Positions 11,322 through 21,861 of a stretch of 64,000 bases of DNA are shown piece by piece. The notes below the pieces were generated by a model that saw nothing but the letters and a program-made list of their open reading frames with translations, did no database searches and was not told the DNA's origin. The position numbers and the translations under genes were made by a program. This DNA comes from Cryphonectria parasitica EP155 (taxonomy: Eukaryota; Ascomycota; Sordariomycetes; Diaporthales; Cryphonectriaceae): NCBI RefSeq assembly GCF_011745365.1, contig NW_024468914.1, positions 2,130,001-2,194,000 of the forward strand, written 5' to 3'. How positions within the stretch are numbered: the stretch's first letter is position 1; the number at the start of each line of letters is the position of its first letter.

Positions 11322-14276
11322 ATCTTTGTCTGTCTGTTTGTATACGTGAGTGTTGGATGGGCAATATGAGACTGTCAATGTATCGTGTACAAAAGCAGCA
11401 GAACTAGTTGCGCTGTCTGCAAGGGTGGGACAGCCTGCATACATACGTGCATGGGCGTGGTCTTCCCCCACCCCCGGGCATGCTTCGGAATCTGTTAGAC
11501 CTAGATGAAGGTTTTCTCTTCTTTTTCTTTTCCTCGGTTCTTCTTCTTGCGAGACATGGAAGATCTCTACTGTCCCAGCCTGGCTTCAGCGTGATCCCAC
11601 AGGCACCAGCAAACATTTCTCCAACAATGGTGTGGCTGGTCCTCAAGAAAGGGATTGAATGGACTGTCCTGGACTGTAACTATGATACAGCAAGGCCAGG
11701 TAGATAGATGAATGGATGGTCTGGACCGCCCGAGGAGGAGACAGTGGATGGTCCTTCTCCGCGGAGATTGATGGCCGTCTTGGTGGGACTGGAGTTGCCA
11801 AGCATCCATTGTATTGCATTGTCTCTTGTCGTGGTCCCGTCGCGTTGGGCGGACAGGCTTTACAGTACTTGTCATACGGACATTATCACTTATACCCGCA
11901 AATGCACCTTCTAGCCAATGGGTTGTGGGATGGCAAACGGTCAGGGGGTTCAGTGGTGGGGAGAATGAGCAGGGGTGGATCGCTGATCAGCAAAGGGTGG
12001 TGTGGGGCAGTTGCTGTGTACTCGCTGTAGTGGACGCTGGACAGCCGCAAGGCCCCCCTGTAGGCCCCGCCTCTCCCTCCCCCCCCAAAACTGGGGGTCG
12101 TTTGGTGTTGTCCTGGGCGTTGGTTCTGCGCTAGTTGTTGTAAAACTGAGTTGACATGCGAGGCTGCTCTTGCCGCGTGGAAGTTCTGGACTAAAAGAAG
12201 AAAGAAAAAGAAAAAAAAAAAACTAAAGGGAAACAAATCATGAATAAGGAAGAGAGACACAGAGGGGAGGGAGGGGAAAAGTGAATGGCGAGCTATGGAG
12301 TGAACAGGAACAGAAGAGAGGGAGAGCAGAAAGAGTCTGCATGTACTGTATGTATGCGTTGTCCGGTTCAGTGGAGCGCAGGAGGGACTTACTTGGTCCT
12401 CTGTGGATCTCGCCTTATCTTTCTCTTTCCTTGTAGCCGCTTTTTCTAGCAGAGCGGGCAGGCTCGCACGTGGTCGACACAGAGCGCTGGCCCCACCATT
12501 CTCGGCCCTTCTCTTTTCCAGATTGACTGCTACGATGTGCTTAAGTAAGTAATCTGTCAGTCATCCTCTCACTGAAACCCAGGCGGGGCCCCTGTGTTGT
12601 CCTGGCTTAGTTGATCATCACACATGACTAATCACTGTCCGTGTCCATTTGCAACTGATGATTTCGATTTGCATTTATTTCGTCGCAGGGATAGTGCGTG
12701 TACGTTGGAGGATTCCCATCGACGCAGTCGAAGTTTGTTCTGGAATATACTATCGTTGGTCCCAAGGCTGTCATCTGTTGTCAGTGAGTGTGGACCTGCA
12801 GATAGATGGTGAGTTCCAGACCATAACGACGTCAACGTCAACAACAACCTACGACGAATAACGGCTGGCCCACACGGGTAGGACACCAAGGGGAGGAGGC
12901 CCCACAGCTAGCCTCTTCCTTCGTCGCGAGTCGATTTATCCGCTGTCAGATACGACCCATCATCGTGGCCAAGACTAAGCCCTACGCTGACGGTCACTAG
13001 GCTTTTCCTTGGTCTCTCTCTCCCTCCTTCTCTCTCTCTCTCTCCTATCTCTCCAGGCACACAAATATGCACGTACACACGCGCAGACAAGCTCTGCTCG
13101 GCGGACCCGCCTTGCCTGCTGTTCACGATGCTGGCCTTACCACTCACTCCTTTGAGCGAACATGGGCATGGTTTGACATGAAACAACACAGCTCGGTGCC
13201 TCCGGCATGCCTTGATCCACTTACGCATTGTTGGCAGGGGAAATGATCGATCCCCTCCCGCCCCGACCACTTATCCTCGACCAAAGAAGGACGACGGACG
13301 ACGTGGCACTTGTGTGTGTGGCCATTGTGCGGGCAACGACGTGGATTCTAAAAGGCTAGGCCATGCTGCACCTGCACCGGGGCCACATTCTGAAGACGTG
13401 TCGTGTCGGGTCGCCCTTTTTTTTCTTTCTCAACAAGTGAGTCTTCCCTTCCCTGACGTGGTCAACGTTAACTGATACGTATCTCTCCAGAGGTTGATTC
13501 CACCGTGTGTTTTACTCGCGTCGCGGACAGTGTTTCTCTCTCCGCCCTTCTGTGCTCCCCAACAGGTGCACACACAGGAGGGCATTGTCACTGCTTGTAG
13601 GAAGATAAGCTTTCTGCCATACTTCTAGCGCCCTCGTCTGAGCTGCAGCTTGACAACCGCTAGAATCAGAAAGGGGTATCGTCGCTTATACAAGATGCCA
13701 GACAACCGCTCAGCAATGCTCCTGGGGGCTCACATCCTCGACAGCTTTAGGCGGGCCAGTTGGATAAAGGAACACTGATTATAGCAAAGCGTTTGCATGA
13801 TTCCAACTCTTGACTCATCCGAGGTCCGCTCTGGCGATGTTCTTTAGACGTCCAGTATCCTCTCACAAGCAGCTTCAGGACCACTGAAAGGAATGAACAT
13901 CTGAGGTGTCGCCGCCCGCTGTAGGATGCCAGCGCGCCAGCACTTGCAGCGATACCTCTTGGGCGCTCGTCCCCCTCCATCCATGACCTTGAGAAGCTTG
14001 GGCCTCCTGGAACATAGCCAACACATCTGTACTGTGTTCTCACCAGCGGCATATTTAAAAAGGATGAGCTTCCAAGTTGCATCGATACTCGAGAAGGAGT
14101 ACCCTCCAATAAGAACAAGGATCAGGGGTGCTCCGAAATCCCATTGTCCAGTCCACCATCCATATCCTCTTTCTCGCTCTCTCTCGCTCTATCTCTCTGT
14201 CTATCCCTCACCCCCGCCCCCCCCAACTCCCTTCCTTCTCAAATATTTATATCATCCGACAAGCACACATACAGAG
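9842..14276. other. Long noncoding interval
   Basis: This 4.4 kb stretch has no supportable gene. It contains CT tracts (10135-10270), T-rich runs (10797-10835), a CT-GT microsatellite at 11279-11321, an A-rich run near 12190-12225, and a CT-rich leader at 14160-14240 just ahead of the next gene. Open frames are short, antisense or of low complexity. Confidence 0.55.
11279..11321. repeat. (CT)n(GT)n compound microsatellite
   Basis: About thirteen CT units pass into about eight GT units. This is the reverse complement of the compound repeat at 6147-6206, about 5.1 kb away. Confidence 0.9.
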
Positions 14277-15349
14277 ATGGAGCGCCGACCTAAAAGATGG
14301 CCTCTCCCACAGAGTCATCAAGAAAGCTTTTACGTGAAAGATGCGGGATGCCTATCATCTCTCTCTTCCCTCTTCTCCACCACCAGCGACGGAGAACCTG
14401 ATCCAGAAGCCTACTTAGAGCCCCACCCCGGAACTCTCTACCACCCACCACGGCGCCGACCATTTTTGTTCCCCTGCAGATACCAGGGCGGCGTCTACGC
14501 ATTCCTCAAGGCCCGTAAGGAACAACGGCTCCGGGAGCTTCGAAACTGCTGGCACGCCGTGTCCTTGCGCCTCGCCGCCTGGCAGCCCGCCCTCGAGGGC
14601 TACTACGACGCCGAAGAAGACACCGCCGAGAAGTGGGTGGCCTTCCTGCGCGCCTCCCCCGCCTTTGAAGCCCTCGCCCGCTTCTTTTCCCTCTGCAAGG
14701 CCCTCCTCAGCCCCCATCGCTCGCCTCCCGAGCTGCTGGCCGCCTCTCCCAACGGCGTGGACCCCACACCCCTCCTGGCGTCCTCCGACAAGCCCTCAGG
14801 TCATCAAGGCCACGATCACGAATCGGACCAGGACCAAGACGAACCCGTCACGATCACCACCCCCACCACCCAAGAGGCTATCAACCCAGAGCGGTGGTGT
14901 TGATCATGGTCACGGTCAGGGCCAATATCATGAACATGAAGCGTGCAGCCAAACGATTCAAGAATAATGATAGACGCTCTGGCGAGGACAGCCTCAGAAC
15001 AACGCGACGGATCTCTCCTGGCACGACGATGACGACCACCATCGCCGCCAAGAGAACCACCCGAAGGATGACGACGACGACGACGCCGCCATCGCCGTCA
15101 CCACCACCCCGACCCGGCACTATGAGGACCACAAAGAGTGCCGGAAGCAAGAAGAGGACGCCTACACCTGCCTCTACGCTTCCAGTCAGTCCTCAGAGCC
15201 CCGCTACTCACTTGGGCCGCCGCAGCAGCGTCCGCATTGCACCTCGCGAGCAGACGACCACCACCTCTGGTCCACCAAAGGGCCGGGTGCAGAAGCCCTA
15301 CAGGCAAGCTGAGAGGCGCAGCGCCCGCATCCAGAAGCTGCACGCCTAG
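14277..15349 (+). CDS. Hypothetical protein with basic C-terminus (uncertain intron)
   Basis: The ATG at 14277 follows a CT-rich leader and opens a frame that ends at 14903 (208 aa): MERRPKRWPLPQ..., an aromatic-rich middle (FPCRYQGGVYAFLKARKEQRL) and an Ala/Leu-rich helical part. A second frame, 14894-15349, ends in a Lys/Arg-rich tail (PYRQAERRSARIQKLHA). An intron 14894-14991 (GT...GACAG) would join them in phase and give about 324 aa, but its donor (GTGGTG) is poor and no good branch point is visible. The alternative is a 208-aa single-exon protein. No known domain was recognised. The basic, Thr/Pro-rich tail suggests nuclear location (inference). Confidence 0.5.
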
Positions 15350-16858
15350 TCGAGGCCCAAAACACCATGATATCTCTTCATGAGACAAATGAAGAGCCAT
15401 TGCCGACGCCGAGGCGAAGATCCTCCCTGTTGATCAAGCTCGGGACCAATAGAAGACTTTTCTTTTGTTTCTCTCCTTCTGTCTTTCGATATTATCATCT
15501 TCAAAGTTTGGATAGATCAGGATGGGTACGGACCGCCAAATGGAAGAAAGAAAAAGAAAGAAAACCACCACCAAAAGCCCAGGGAGAAGAAAGTGAACGC
15601 GAGGCCGAGTCGTACAAACAATCACACCCATGGCACACCCACCTGCCTCCTAAGAATGATGATATTGTACTTTCAAGCAAGAGAAGCTGCAGGCTGAACT
15701 TTGTTGTTTATTTCACCTAGCAGCAGGCCCCGGGAGGTGCTTTGTGGATAACTCGGGATGTCGAGGCTACAAGACGCGAGCTTTCTTTTCCTCCTTCTCT
15801 CTCATGTATAGTGGCAACCACGGCTTAAGTGGATCCTCTGCCGCCGACCACCGATGCCAACTTTTGGTTTAAGACAGAGGAGAAAGAAAGGGAAGGAGAA
15901 AGGGGAAACTGTGAGATGAACACCTGACAGTCTTCTTTTTACCTCTCTGGACTTACTACACGGTCAATATCTATATAGAAATTATTAGAATCCCTTTTGT
16001 ATTCTCAAGTTAGAATGGACCCTCCCCAATGAGATCTTCTCTGCTGCGGTGATTTTTCGTGGTCTTGACAAGCGCGATGATCAGGTGTGTTGATAGTTAC
16101 AGCTTACAAGGGGGAAGGGCCCCACGAGGGGGGGTGGGGTGTGTTGGAACGAGGGCGTTCCTTTCCAGTTTCCTCCTCCTCCTCCCAAAGGCTTGGTTGC
16201 ACCAAAGTCTAGAGGACTTTTTTTTCATTTTCCTTCTCATAGTGAACTCGCACAACAAATTTTTCTATTCTACTAAATTTTTGCTGGACTAGTGATTTCT
16301 GTTTGAATGCCTTCTCCATCGTTCGTCGACTTCGAATGCACGCTTCATCAGAGAAAGCCGCAGGTGAGTAGGCGATATGAAAAGCTCATTCAGAGTTCTC
16401 GGACCAGCTCCCACAACCTTGTGCAGCAGGCTAATGTCAACCGACCCAACCAACCAAGTACCCAATATAGCGGACACTGTTGACTGTCTCCAGATTCTTT
16501 CTGGAAACTCAAAAGGCCAGAATGATTGCAGCGATTCCAATATATGCGTACATGATTATTCATCTTGCAGATTTTCCCATAATATTGTGTCGAAGATTTC
16601 ATCAGCTAAGTCTACAATTGCAGGGTTTACCTCATCACACATCCTGAGGTACCACGTAAGGTCCGGTATGAGCCCAAGAGATTGGCAAGACCCATTACAA
16701 TCTCCCAAACTCACTTCTCCATTGTCATTCTAAACCAAAGTCACCTCGACGTTCTCTTCCTCTCTTGCTGCGCACGACTTTTCACAAGCCTCCCCCCCCC
16801 CCCCCTTCAGCTCTTGTTGTGTTCTCCGAACTGCTTGAAGCACACGGCGCAGCACCGT
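15350..16858. other. Intergenic
   Basis: No gene is supported. CT- and purine-rich tracts are seen, with a run of C at 16793-16805. Confidence 0.5.
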
Positions 16859-17089
16859 TTAAGCTCTGTTCCCGCGACACCTGCCGTACTGACGGTGGCC
16901 GTCCTGGACCCTACTACAGCAGGTCTCCTGGGATGCCTCGCCCTTGACCTCAATCTGGATCTCTTCCATAACCTCGTCCTTGGCCTCAACTTTGACCTCT
17001 ACTTTCTGATCCATAGCAGACATGGACAATTCTGCCTGATCAATGGTGCCGGGTGGGCCGGTGGAGGAGTGGGCGGCCAGAAGGGTCTT
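16859..17089 (-). pseudogene. Possible remnant coding segment left of the hAT element
   Basis: Read on the minus strand after a CACAG acceptor-like site (17090-17094), a 76-codon frame runs to TAA at 16859-16861. Its middle alternates Val/Glu/Lys (MDQKVEVKVEAKDEVMEEIQ), which looks protein-like. Between it and the transposon another minus-strand stretch also reads as protein (about 17175-17290). Together with 20857-21071 these may be parts of one gene split by the insertion, but no in-phase joined model could be built with confidence. Confidence 0.25.
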
Positions 17090-17293
17090 CTGTGACGGTG
17101 TAGAGAGAGTAGAGAGTGATTATGATGAGGTTATAGCCCGCAGGCTGGCCAGGAAGATTCTATCCGTACTCCAAAATGCTGTCAGCGAAAGTGAGAAGGG
17201 GTCCAACCTCATCCTCGAGGTCAAGGTTGAGGGTGAACTTATTCATACTGCCAGAGAAGCCAGCGGGCAGGCCCCGCATAATATCCATGAGGG

Positions 17294-17314
17294 CAGCGTT
17301 CCACACAAGTCAAG
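17294..17314 (+). repeat. hAT left terminal inverted repeat
   Basis: 21 bp, starting CAGCG. It is perfectly reverse-complementary to 20836-20856. Confidence 0.93.
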
Positions 17315-17320
17315 TCAAGG

Positions 17321-17392
17321 CAAGCGGTAGCCCTCCACTTGACTTGCTAACTATTTTGGCCGCTTGCTTGTCTTCTAGTACCTGGCCGCTTG
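17321..17392. repeat. hAT subterminal repeats, left end
   Basis: The CCGCTTG motif occurs at 17321-17327 (as its reverse complement), 17360-17366 and 17386-17392, with a TCGCTTG variant at 17395-17401. These repeats are candidate transposase-binding sites, as known for other hAT elements. Confidence 0.7.
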
Positions 17393-17617
17393 ATTCGCTT
17401 GGTGACTTGGTCACTATACCGGATTAGGAATGTACGATAGATATACGAAACGAAAGGTGGTGAGAGTAACAAATGAGCTACGCACGTGGTTCAACCGGTA
17501 CAGAGGCATATGATGATAGTTTTCCTTGTTACGCTCTGATCCGCGCGAGGTCCCTCGCTCAAGTGCTGAAAGAAACATTTCTGACCCCCTCGAATGCCTT
17601 TTTTTGGCAAAAAGCTG

Positions 17618-20455
17618 CTAGGCAATGCCTTTCCTCCTCATCTCTGCTGCTGGTCCTGCCAGCGTTCCATTTTTCAGCCAGTCCTTGAGGCACAAAAGGA
17701 GCTCGAGAGTGCTGCTCTTCATTCTCCTCCTCTGCGAGGACATCGTAAGCTTCCCTTGGCTGAAGACTCTCTCGCATTCGGACGACATCGCGGGGATAGA
17801 TAGGACGTCGAAGGCCATCTGTGAGAGGGCTGGAAACTCGGCCTTACGCGCTGCCCACCAGACGAGGGGCTCAAAACCATCGTCGTCCTCGTCGTCCTCT
17901 TCTAGCTGGAGATATTTCTCCAGCTCTGACTGTGGCCGTTGATGCTTTGGCCTTGGTTGTGCTCTGAAGGCGGTCCTCCACTGCTTCTTTGGCTTGTTAT
18001 GTTCTTGATCTTCCTGCAAGCTGGGTGTTGATGCTGATGATAAGGCTGGATCTTTATATGCTCAATATTTCTCGTAAAAAGCCTTAAACTCTTGTTCAAC
18101 ATCGTCAGCAATAGCTGGCGCTGCTGTACGAATACCAACCAGGCGATATTTCGGATGCAAAACAGCAGCAGCAAAATATATAGGGCATTCGCGAAGCTTG
18201 CTCTTATATCGCTTGAGAATTGCTAATGCGTGGGCTACTGATTCTCTCAGAAACTCAGCACCTTCAAGCCCACATTCCTCGGGGTATATCTCAGCCTCTT
18301 GTTGAGAACCAACATCTGGCCATTCCCGTACTGGAGTGCTGGGAAATATATCTGAAGACTGTGAAGCTCGACGGCGAGGGGAGGATCGAGGGGAGGGTCG
18401 AGGGGAGGGCCGAGAGGAACGCTGAGAGGAGGGCCGAGAGTAAAGTCGAGAGGAGGGTCGAGGGGAGGGTCGAGGCGAGGGCCGAGAGGAAGGTCTTGAA
18501 GGGGCCTGATATCGCGATGAGGGCCGCTGGAGGGCTGGTTTCTCTGCATTTGGCGAGACAATAATCTCCTCAAGGATTTCTTCTTCAGCATACGTTTTTC
18601 TGCCTCCAAATCTCTCCTGAAAGGACCGCAAATGCTTCTCGAGATCCCACAAAGAACTGAGAACATCATGAACAGCTACAGCGTTCCCCTCGTGGTGTTT
18701 TGTATGCCATAGGAATGGCTGCAAAAGATCTCGAGTTGCCTCAAGCACTCGCCAGTCCTGCTCACTCAAAGGTTATATTTTAGCACCGCTTCGAACTTGC
18801 TCTTTAACCCAGAAATCAATAGGTCTTTTCAGCCTCAGCAGCCGCGATATCTCAGCCTCTGTTGAGTTCCATCGCGTCTCCTGAGCTACCACTGGCCGCA
18901 AGGTAGATATATCGCCAGTTTGCTCATCTGTAGAGTCTGTAGGAAGCGGTAGTGGTGGCATCGTGAGGTCTTGTGCTGTTGGCTGAGGAAGGGCCTCTGC
19001 CAAAAAGGCTGTAGTGTTCTCGAGATCTTGGTCCTCTGGAGAAAACAAAGAGTTCTGAACAATCTTCTCGAAGTCCTGGACCCGCTGTACACTTGCCTTG
19101 AGGAAGACTACAATAAGATGAGCGCGGCGTATAGGTCCTTCTCGCTGCCACTGATCCCACTGATTCCTCTGTTGCTCGAGTTCCTGCTTAAATATTAGCA
19201 ATAAGCCAGGAAGATACAAAACAGCTCAACTTACCTCATCAGCATCGCTATCTTCAGCCTCGAGTATCTGTTTAGCGTTACCAGAGAGAAAGCCTTTGAC
19301 AATAAGGTTAATAATATGGCCCCAGCAGCGGCATCGCCGTTCAATCCGCAGCTTCTCAGCTTCACGATGATTGAAGCCATACATCTTGCGAAAAAGAAGC
19401 CTTGTTGCCTTGTCGTTCGTGCTGTCGTTATCAAAAGTAAGCCAGCCGAGCCGCTCCTCAAGCTGAAAAGCCATAATAACCTGATGGAGATGCCACTGGA
19501 GGTTCTCGCCAGTATGCTGGCCGTTGATCATCCTCACTGCTATAAGGCGATTTCGCAGCTTTGCATCGCTATCAACAAAATGCGCAACCACTGCTAGAAT
19601 GCCTTTGTGGTTAGGCGAGGTCCAGAGATCAGCAGATAGATGAATCTTCGAGATAGCCTCGCGCTGGAGCTGGAGCTGAAGACCAGCTAGGTTCTCGTGA
19701 AACGCCTCAAACAGCCATCTCATCACTGTGCCATCACTTCGAGGGAAAAAGTGCTCCGTCAGGATGCTATTCCAGACCATCAACAGCTGGCGGAACTGAG
19801 GCGCCTCGAGAGTTGAAAGAGGTATATCGCAACAAGCAACCAGCTCTGTTATAGCCTTCTTCGCGAGACTAACAACTGCACGAGTTGGAGCGTTGGCAGC
19901 GTCTTTCAAGGCATCAGGCGCTGTATATAGACTGCTGTTGTTGAAAAGGCCACGATGGTTTATTCTTCGCCGCTTTCGCCGGCCAAGCTCCTCTGGGCTA
20001 ACCTCCTCTTTCTCTGCCTCTGCAACAAGCTCTTTCAGCTTGCCAAGGTTATGGCCCTCGTTATCGCGACCTTCGAGATGCTTTAGAGCTGCTGATGTGC
20101 TTGTCGAGATACTGTTACGCGTGGTATATAAGGTCTGTCGATTATTTTGATCGCAGAGGCGACAGAACCACCAATCCGCTGCAACTTTGCATGTGCCGTC
20201 AGCCTGTACGATGACCTCGAAGAGCTTCTCGCCGAAATGCCAGATATCAGACCCGTGGCGCTTCCTCTTGGCCGATGATGTTGGCATCCAGCGAGCTGGG
20301 ACAAAGGCATGGGATCGTCCTGGAACCTTAATGCGTGGGAGGTCTTTGAGGGTACCAAGAGAGAACTGTGCTGTGGCATCGTGGGCATCGATCTGCTTCT
20401 GGATAGAGGTATATCTCGCGTGGCTAAGCTGGTTGAAAGCATTGCTATTAGCCAT
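17618..20455 (-). pseudogene. hAT transposase, interrupted by two in-frame stops
   Basis: Exon 1 runs 20455-19235 (MANSNAFNQ..., 407 codons). A short intron (GTAAGT at 19234 to AAGCAG at 19184) follows, and exon 2 runs from 19183 to the stop at 17618. Features in order: a BED-like zinc finger (WWFCRLCDQ... ending in H residues), the RNase-H-like core with DLWTSPNHKG, the FDNDSTND segment and a CRCWGH motif, an Arg/Pro/Ser-rich insertion (18370-18500), and the C-terminal hATC dimerisation block (SIPAMSSECERVFS). Two stops, TAA at 18773-18775 and TGA at 18062-18064, break the frame but the reading phase is preserved through both. Each is one C-to-T (or complementary) change from a sense codon; the first fits CpA-to-TpA mutation as in RIP. 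No intact transposase can be made from this copy without readthrough. Confidence 0.9.
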
Positions 20456-20734
20456 GATAGTGAAAGGAAAGCGATGATAGATAAACGCGAGGACACCCAG
20501 GTGCGAGACGCGAGGAAGTAAACGCGAGGATGCCAAGTACAAGGGTAGAAGAGGTACAGAAGAGCTTGCCTGCCAGCGGAGGAAAAGACTTAATACGGAT
20601 ATATAGGCCGAATAGCCAAGGGCCAGGGCAAAAGCCTAGGCCAAAACACCAAAAACCCCAGCAAGGTTGCATCCAGAGTGGGCCGCGATAGCTTCAACTG
20701 AGCCTATAAGGACCCACAATAGGACTGAGGCAAT

Positions 20735-20840
20735 TCGCTTGTTCGCTTGCAAGCCGCTTGGTCAAAAAGGCCGCTTACTTGTCTTGAAGACCATCGCCAA
20801 ACCGTCAACTTCGCTTGTCAAGCCGCTTGATTCCGCTTGA
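20735..20840. repeat. hAT subterminal repeats, right end
   Basis: CCGCTTG occurs at 20754-20760, 20823-20829 and 20833-20839, with CCGCTTA and several TCGCTTG variants between. The set mirrors the left end. Confidence 0.7.
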
Positions 20841-20856
20841 CTTGTGTGGAACGCTG
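20836..20856 (-). repeat. hAT right terminal inverted repeat
   Basis: 21 bp, perfect inverted copy of 17294-17314. Confidence 0.93.
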
Positions 20857-21071
20857 TATGCCGGTAAGGCGTCCACGGTCTCTATGGCTGAGACAGCAGA
20901 CTGGAGGAGTTGAAGGTAATCCGACTCATCATCTGGCTGCATGGGAAATCCCAGCGAATCTGCCACCTGCTGGAGATCTTCCCTCGTGGCACTCTTATAG
21001 CTTGACGACCCCTGCTGGGCTTGCTCAGTGGACTGAGCATGCCCTTCTGTGTATTGGATTGGCTGAGGCAT
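20857..21071 (-). pseudogene. Truncated N-terminal coding fragment, amidase-like
   Basis: The ATG at 21071 opens a frame of about 71 codons that runs directly into the transposon end. It contains TREDLQQVADSLGFPMQ and DDESDYLQLLQ, reminiscent of the N-terminal helices of fungal amidase-signature enzymes (recognised by eye only). The rest of an amidase (Ser-Ser-Lys core, GGSSGG loop) is not found on the other side of the element. So this is either a gene fragment or a gene cut by the hAT insertion with further loss. Confidence 0.4.
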
Positions 21072-21861
21072 CGTGAACGGTGGCACAGATATTTCTGGTG
21101 GTTTTTTCTTTCCTTCTTTTTTAAGATAATGAAGAAATTAAAATGTCACTAGTGGAAAGATAGTAGCACTTCTTTCTGCTGGGTCTGTAAGGTTACAGAA
21201 CACATACAGAGTGACGTTATATCCTGTTCTAGGTGTCATCTCATCTGCAATGATAATACTGATAAGAATCTTTGATGCAACATTGGCCATCTGGAGTAAT
21301 TAGTGCCTTTTTTCGGCAATGAACCCCGCCCCAAACCCCGGCTTCATCAGGCGGAATACTGCTAATCCAGTCAACTGATCGCACGGCAACTTGACAAACG
21401 CTCACATTTTGTCGCTATACACGCACACGAATCTCAATCTAATGATGAATCTTTCAGTCACAACGACATTATGAACAACACCCTCGGGTACTGAGCGACA
21501 AAGAGTCCAGTTACTGCCTGAGCACACGATGCAAGCGAGGTTTAAGGTTTCCCAGGTGTCATTCCTAATTCCGGTTCAACCGAGGACAAAATATACTTGC
21601 TCAAAAGGGGTGGCGAAGAATGTGAATGGTCTCGCGCGCTGTATTATCTAATTTTTTTGTTTTCCGAACCAATATTATGACAAAGTACATATCCCAAATA
21701 AGTCGCAAATGGGTAGGTAGCCACCTACAAGACCGTGCAGTGAAGAAACCAACAGGGCGGATGCCGGCCACCTGGTTGTACCGTGCTGCACTTGTTCCAA
21801 CAATAGAGAGTATCTAAACCGGGAAAAACAAAACAAAAAGAAAGAAATAAGAAAGCTTTCC
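21072..21861. other. Intergenic
   Basis: No gene is supported. A/T-rich stretches, some with TTTCTTTCC tracts, are present. Confidence 0.5.

Larger units (their letters stand above)
17294..20856 (-). mobile_element. hAT-superfamily DNA transposon, about 3.56 kb, decayed
   Basis: The element is bounded by perfect 21-bp terminal inverted repeats starting CAGCGTTCCACA (17294-17314 and 20836-20856), matching the YAGNG start typical of hAT ends. It encodes one transposase on the minus strand with one intron. The flanking 8-mers are CATGAGGG (left) and TATGCCGG (right). They agree at 5 of 8 positions, so the expected 8-bp target duplication is either decayed or lost. Subterminal CCGCTTG-type repeats cluster inside both ends. 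Two premature stops make the element non-autonomous as it stands. Fungal relatives would be sought among Restless, Folyt and Crypt1-type hATs. Confidence 0.92.

Noticed and set aside
13926..14276. Upstream extension of the gene at 14277
   Set aside because: The extension translates CT-rich leader sequence (Ser/Leu/Pro strings), so the ATG at 14277 is preferred.
17043..17330. Plus-strand 95-codon frame running into the hAT end
   Set aside because: It is antisense to an equally protein-like minus-strand reading and enters the terminal repeat, so it is not a stable gene.
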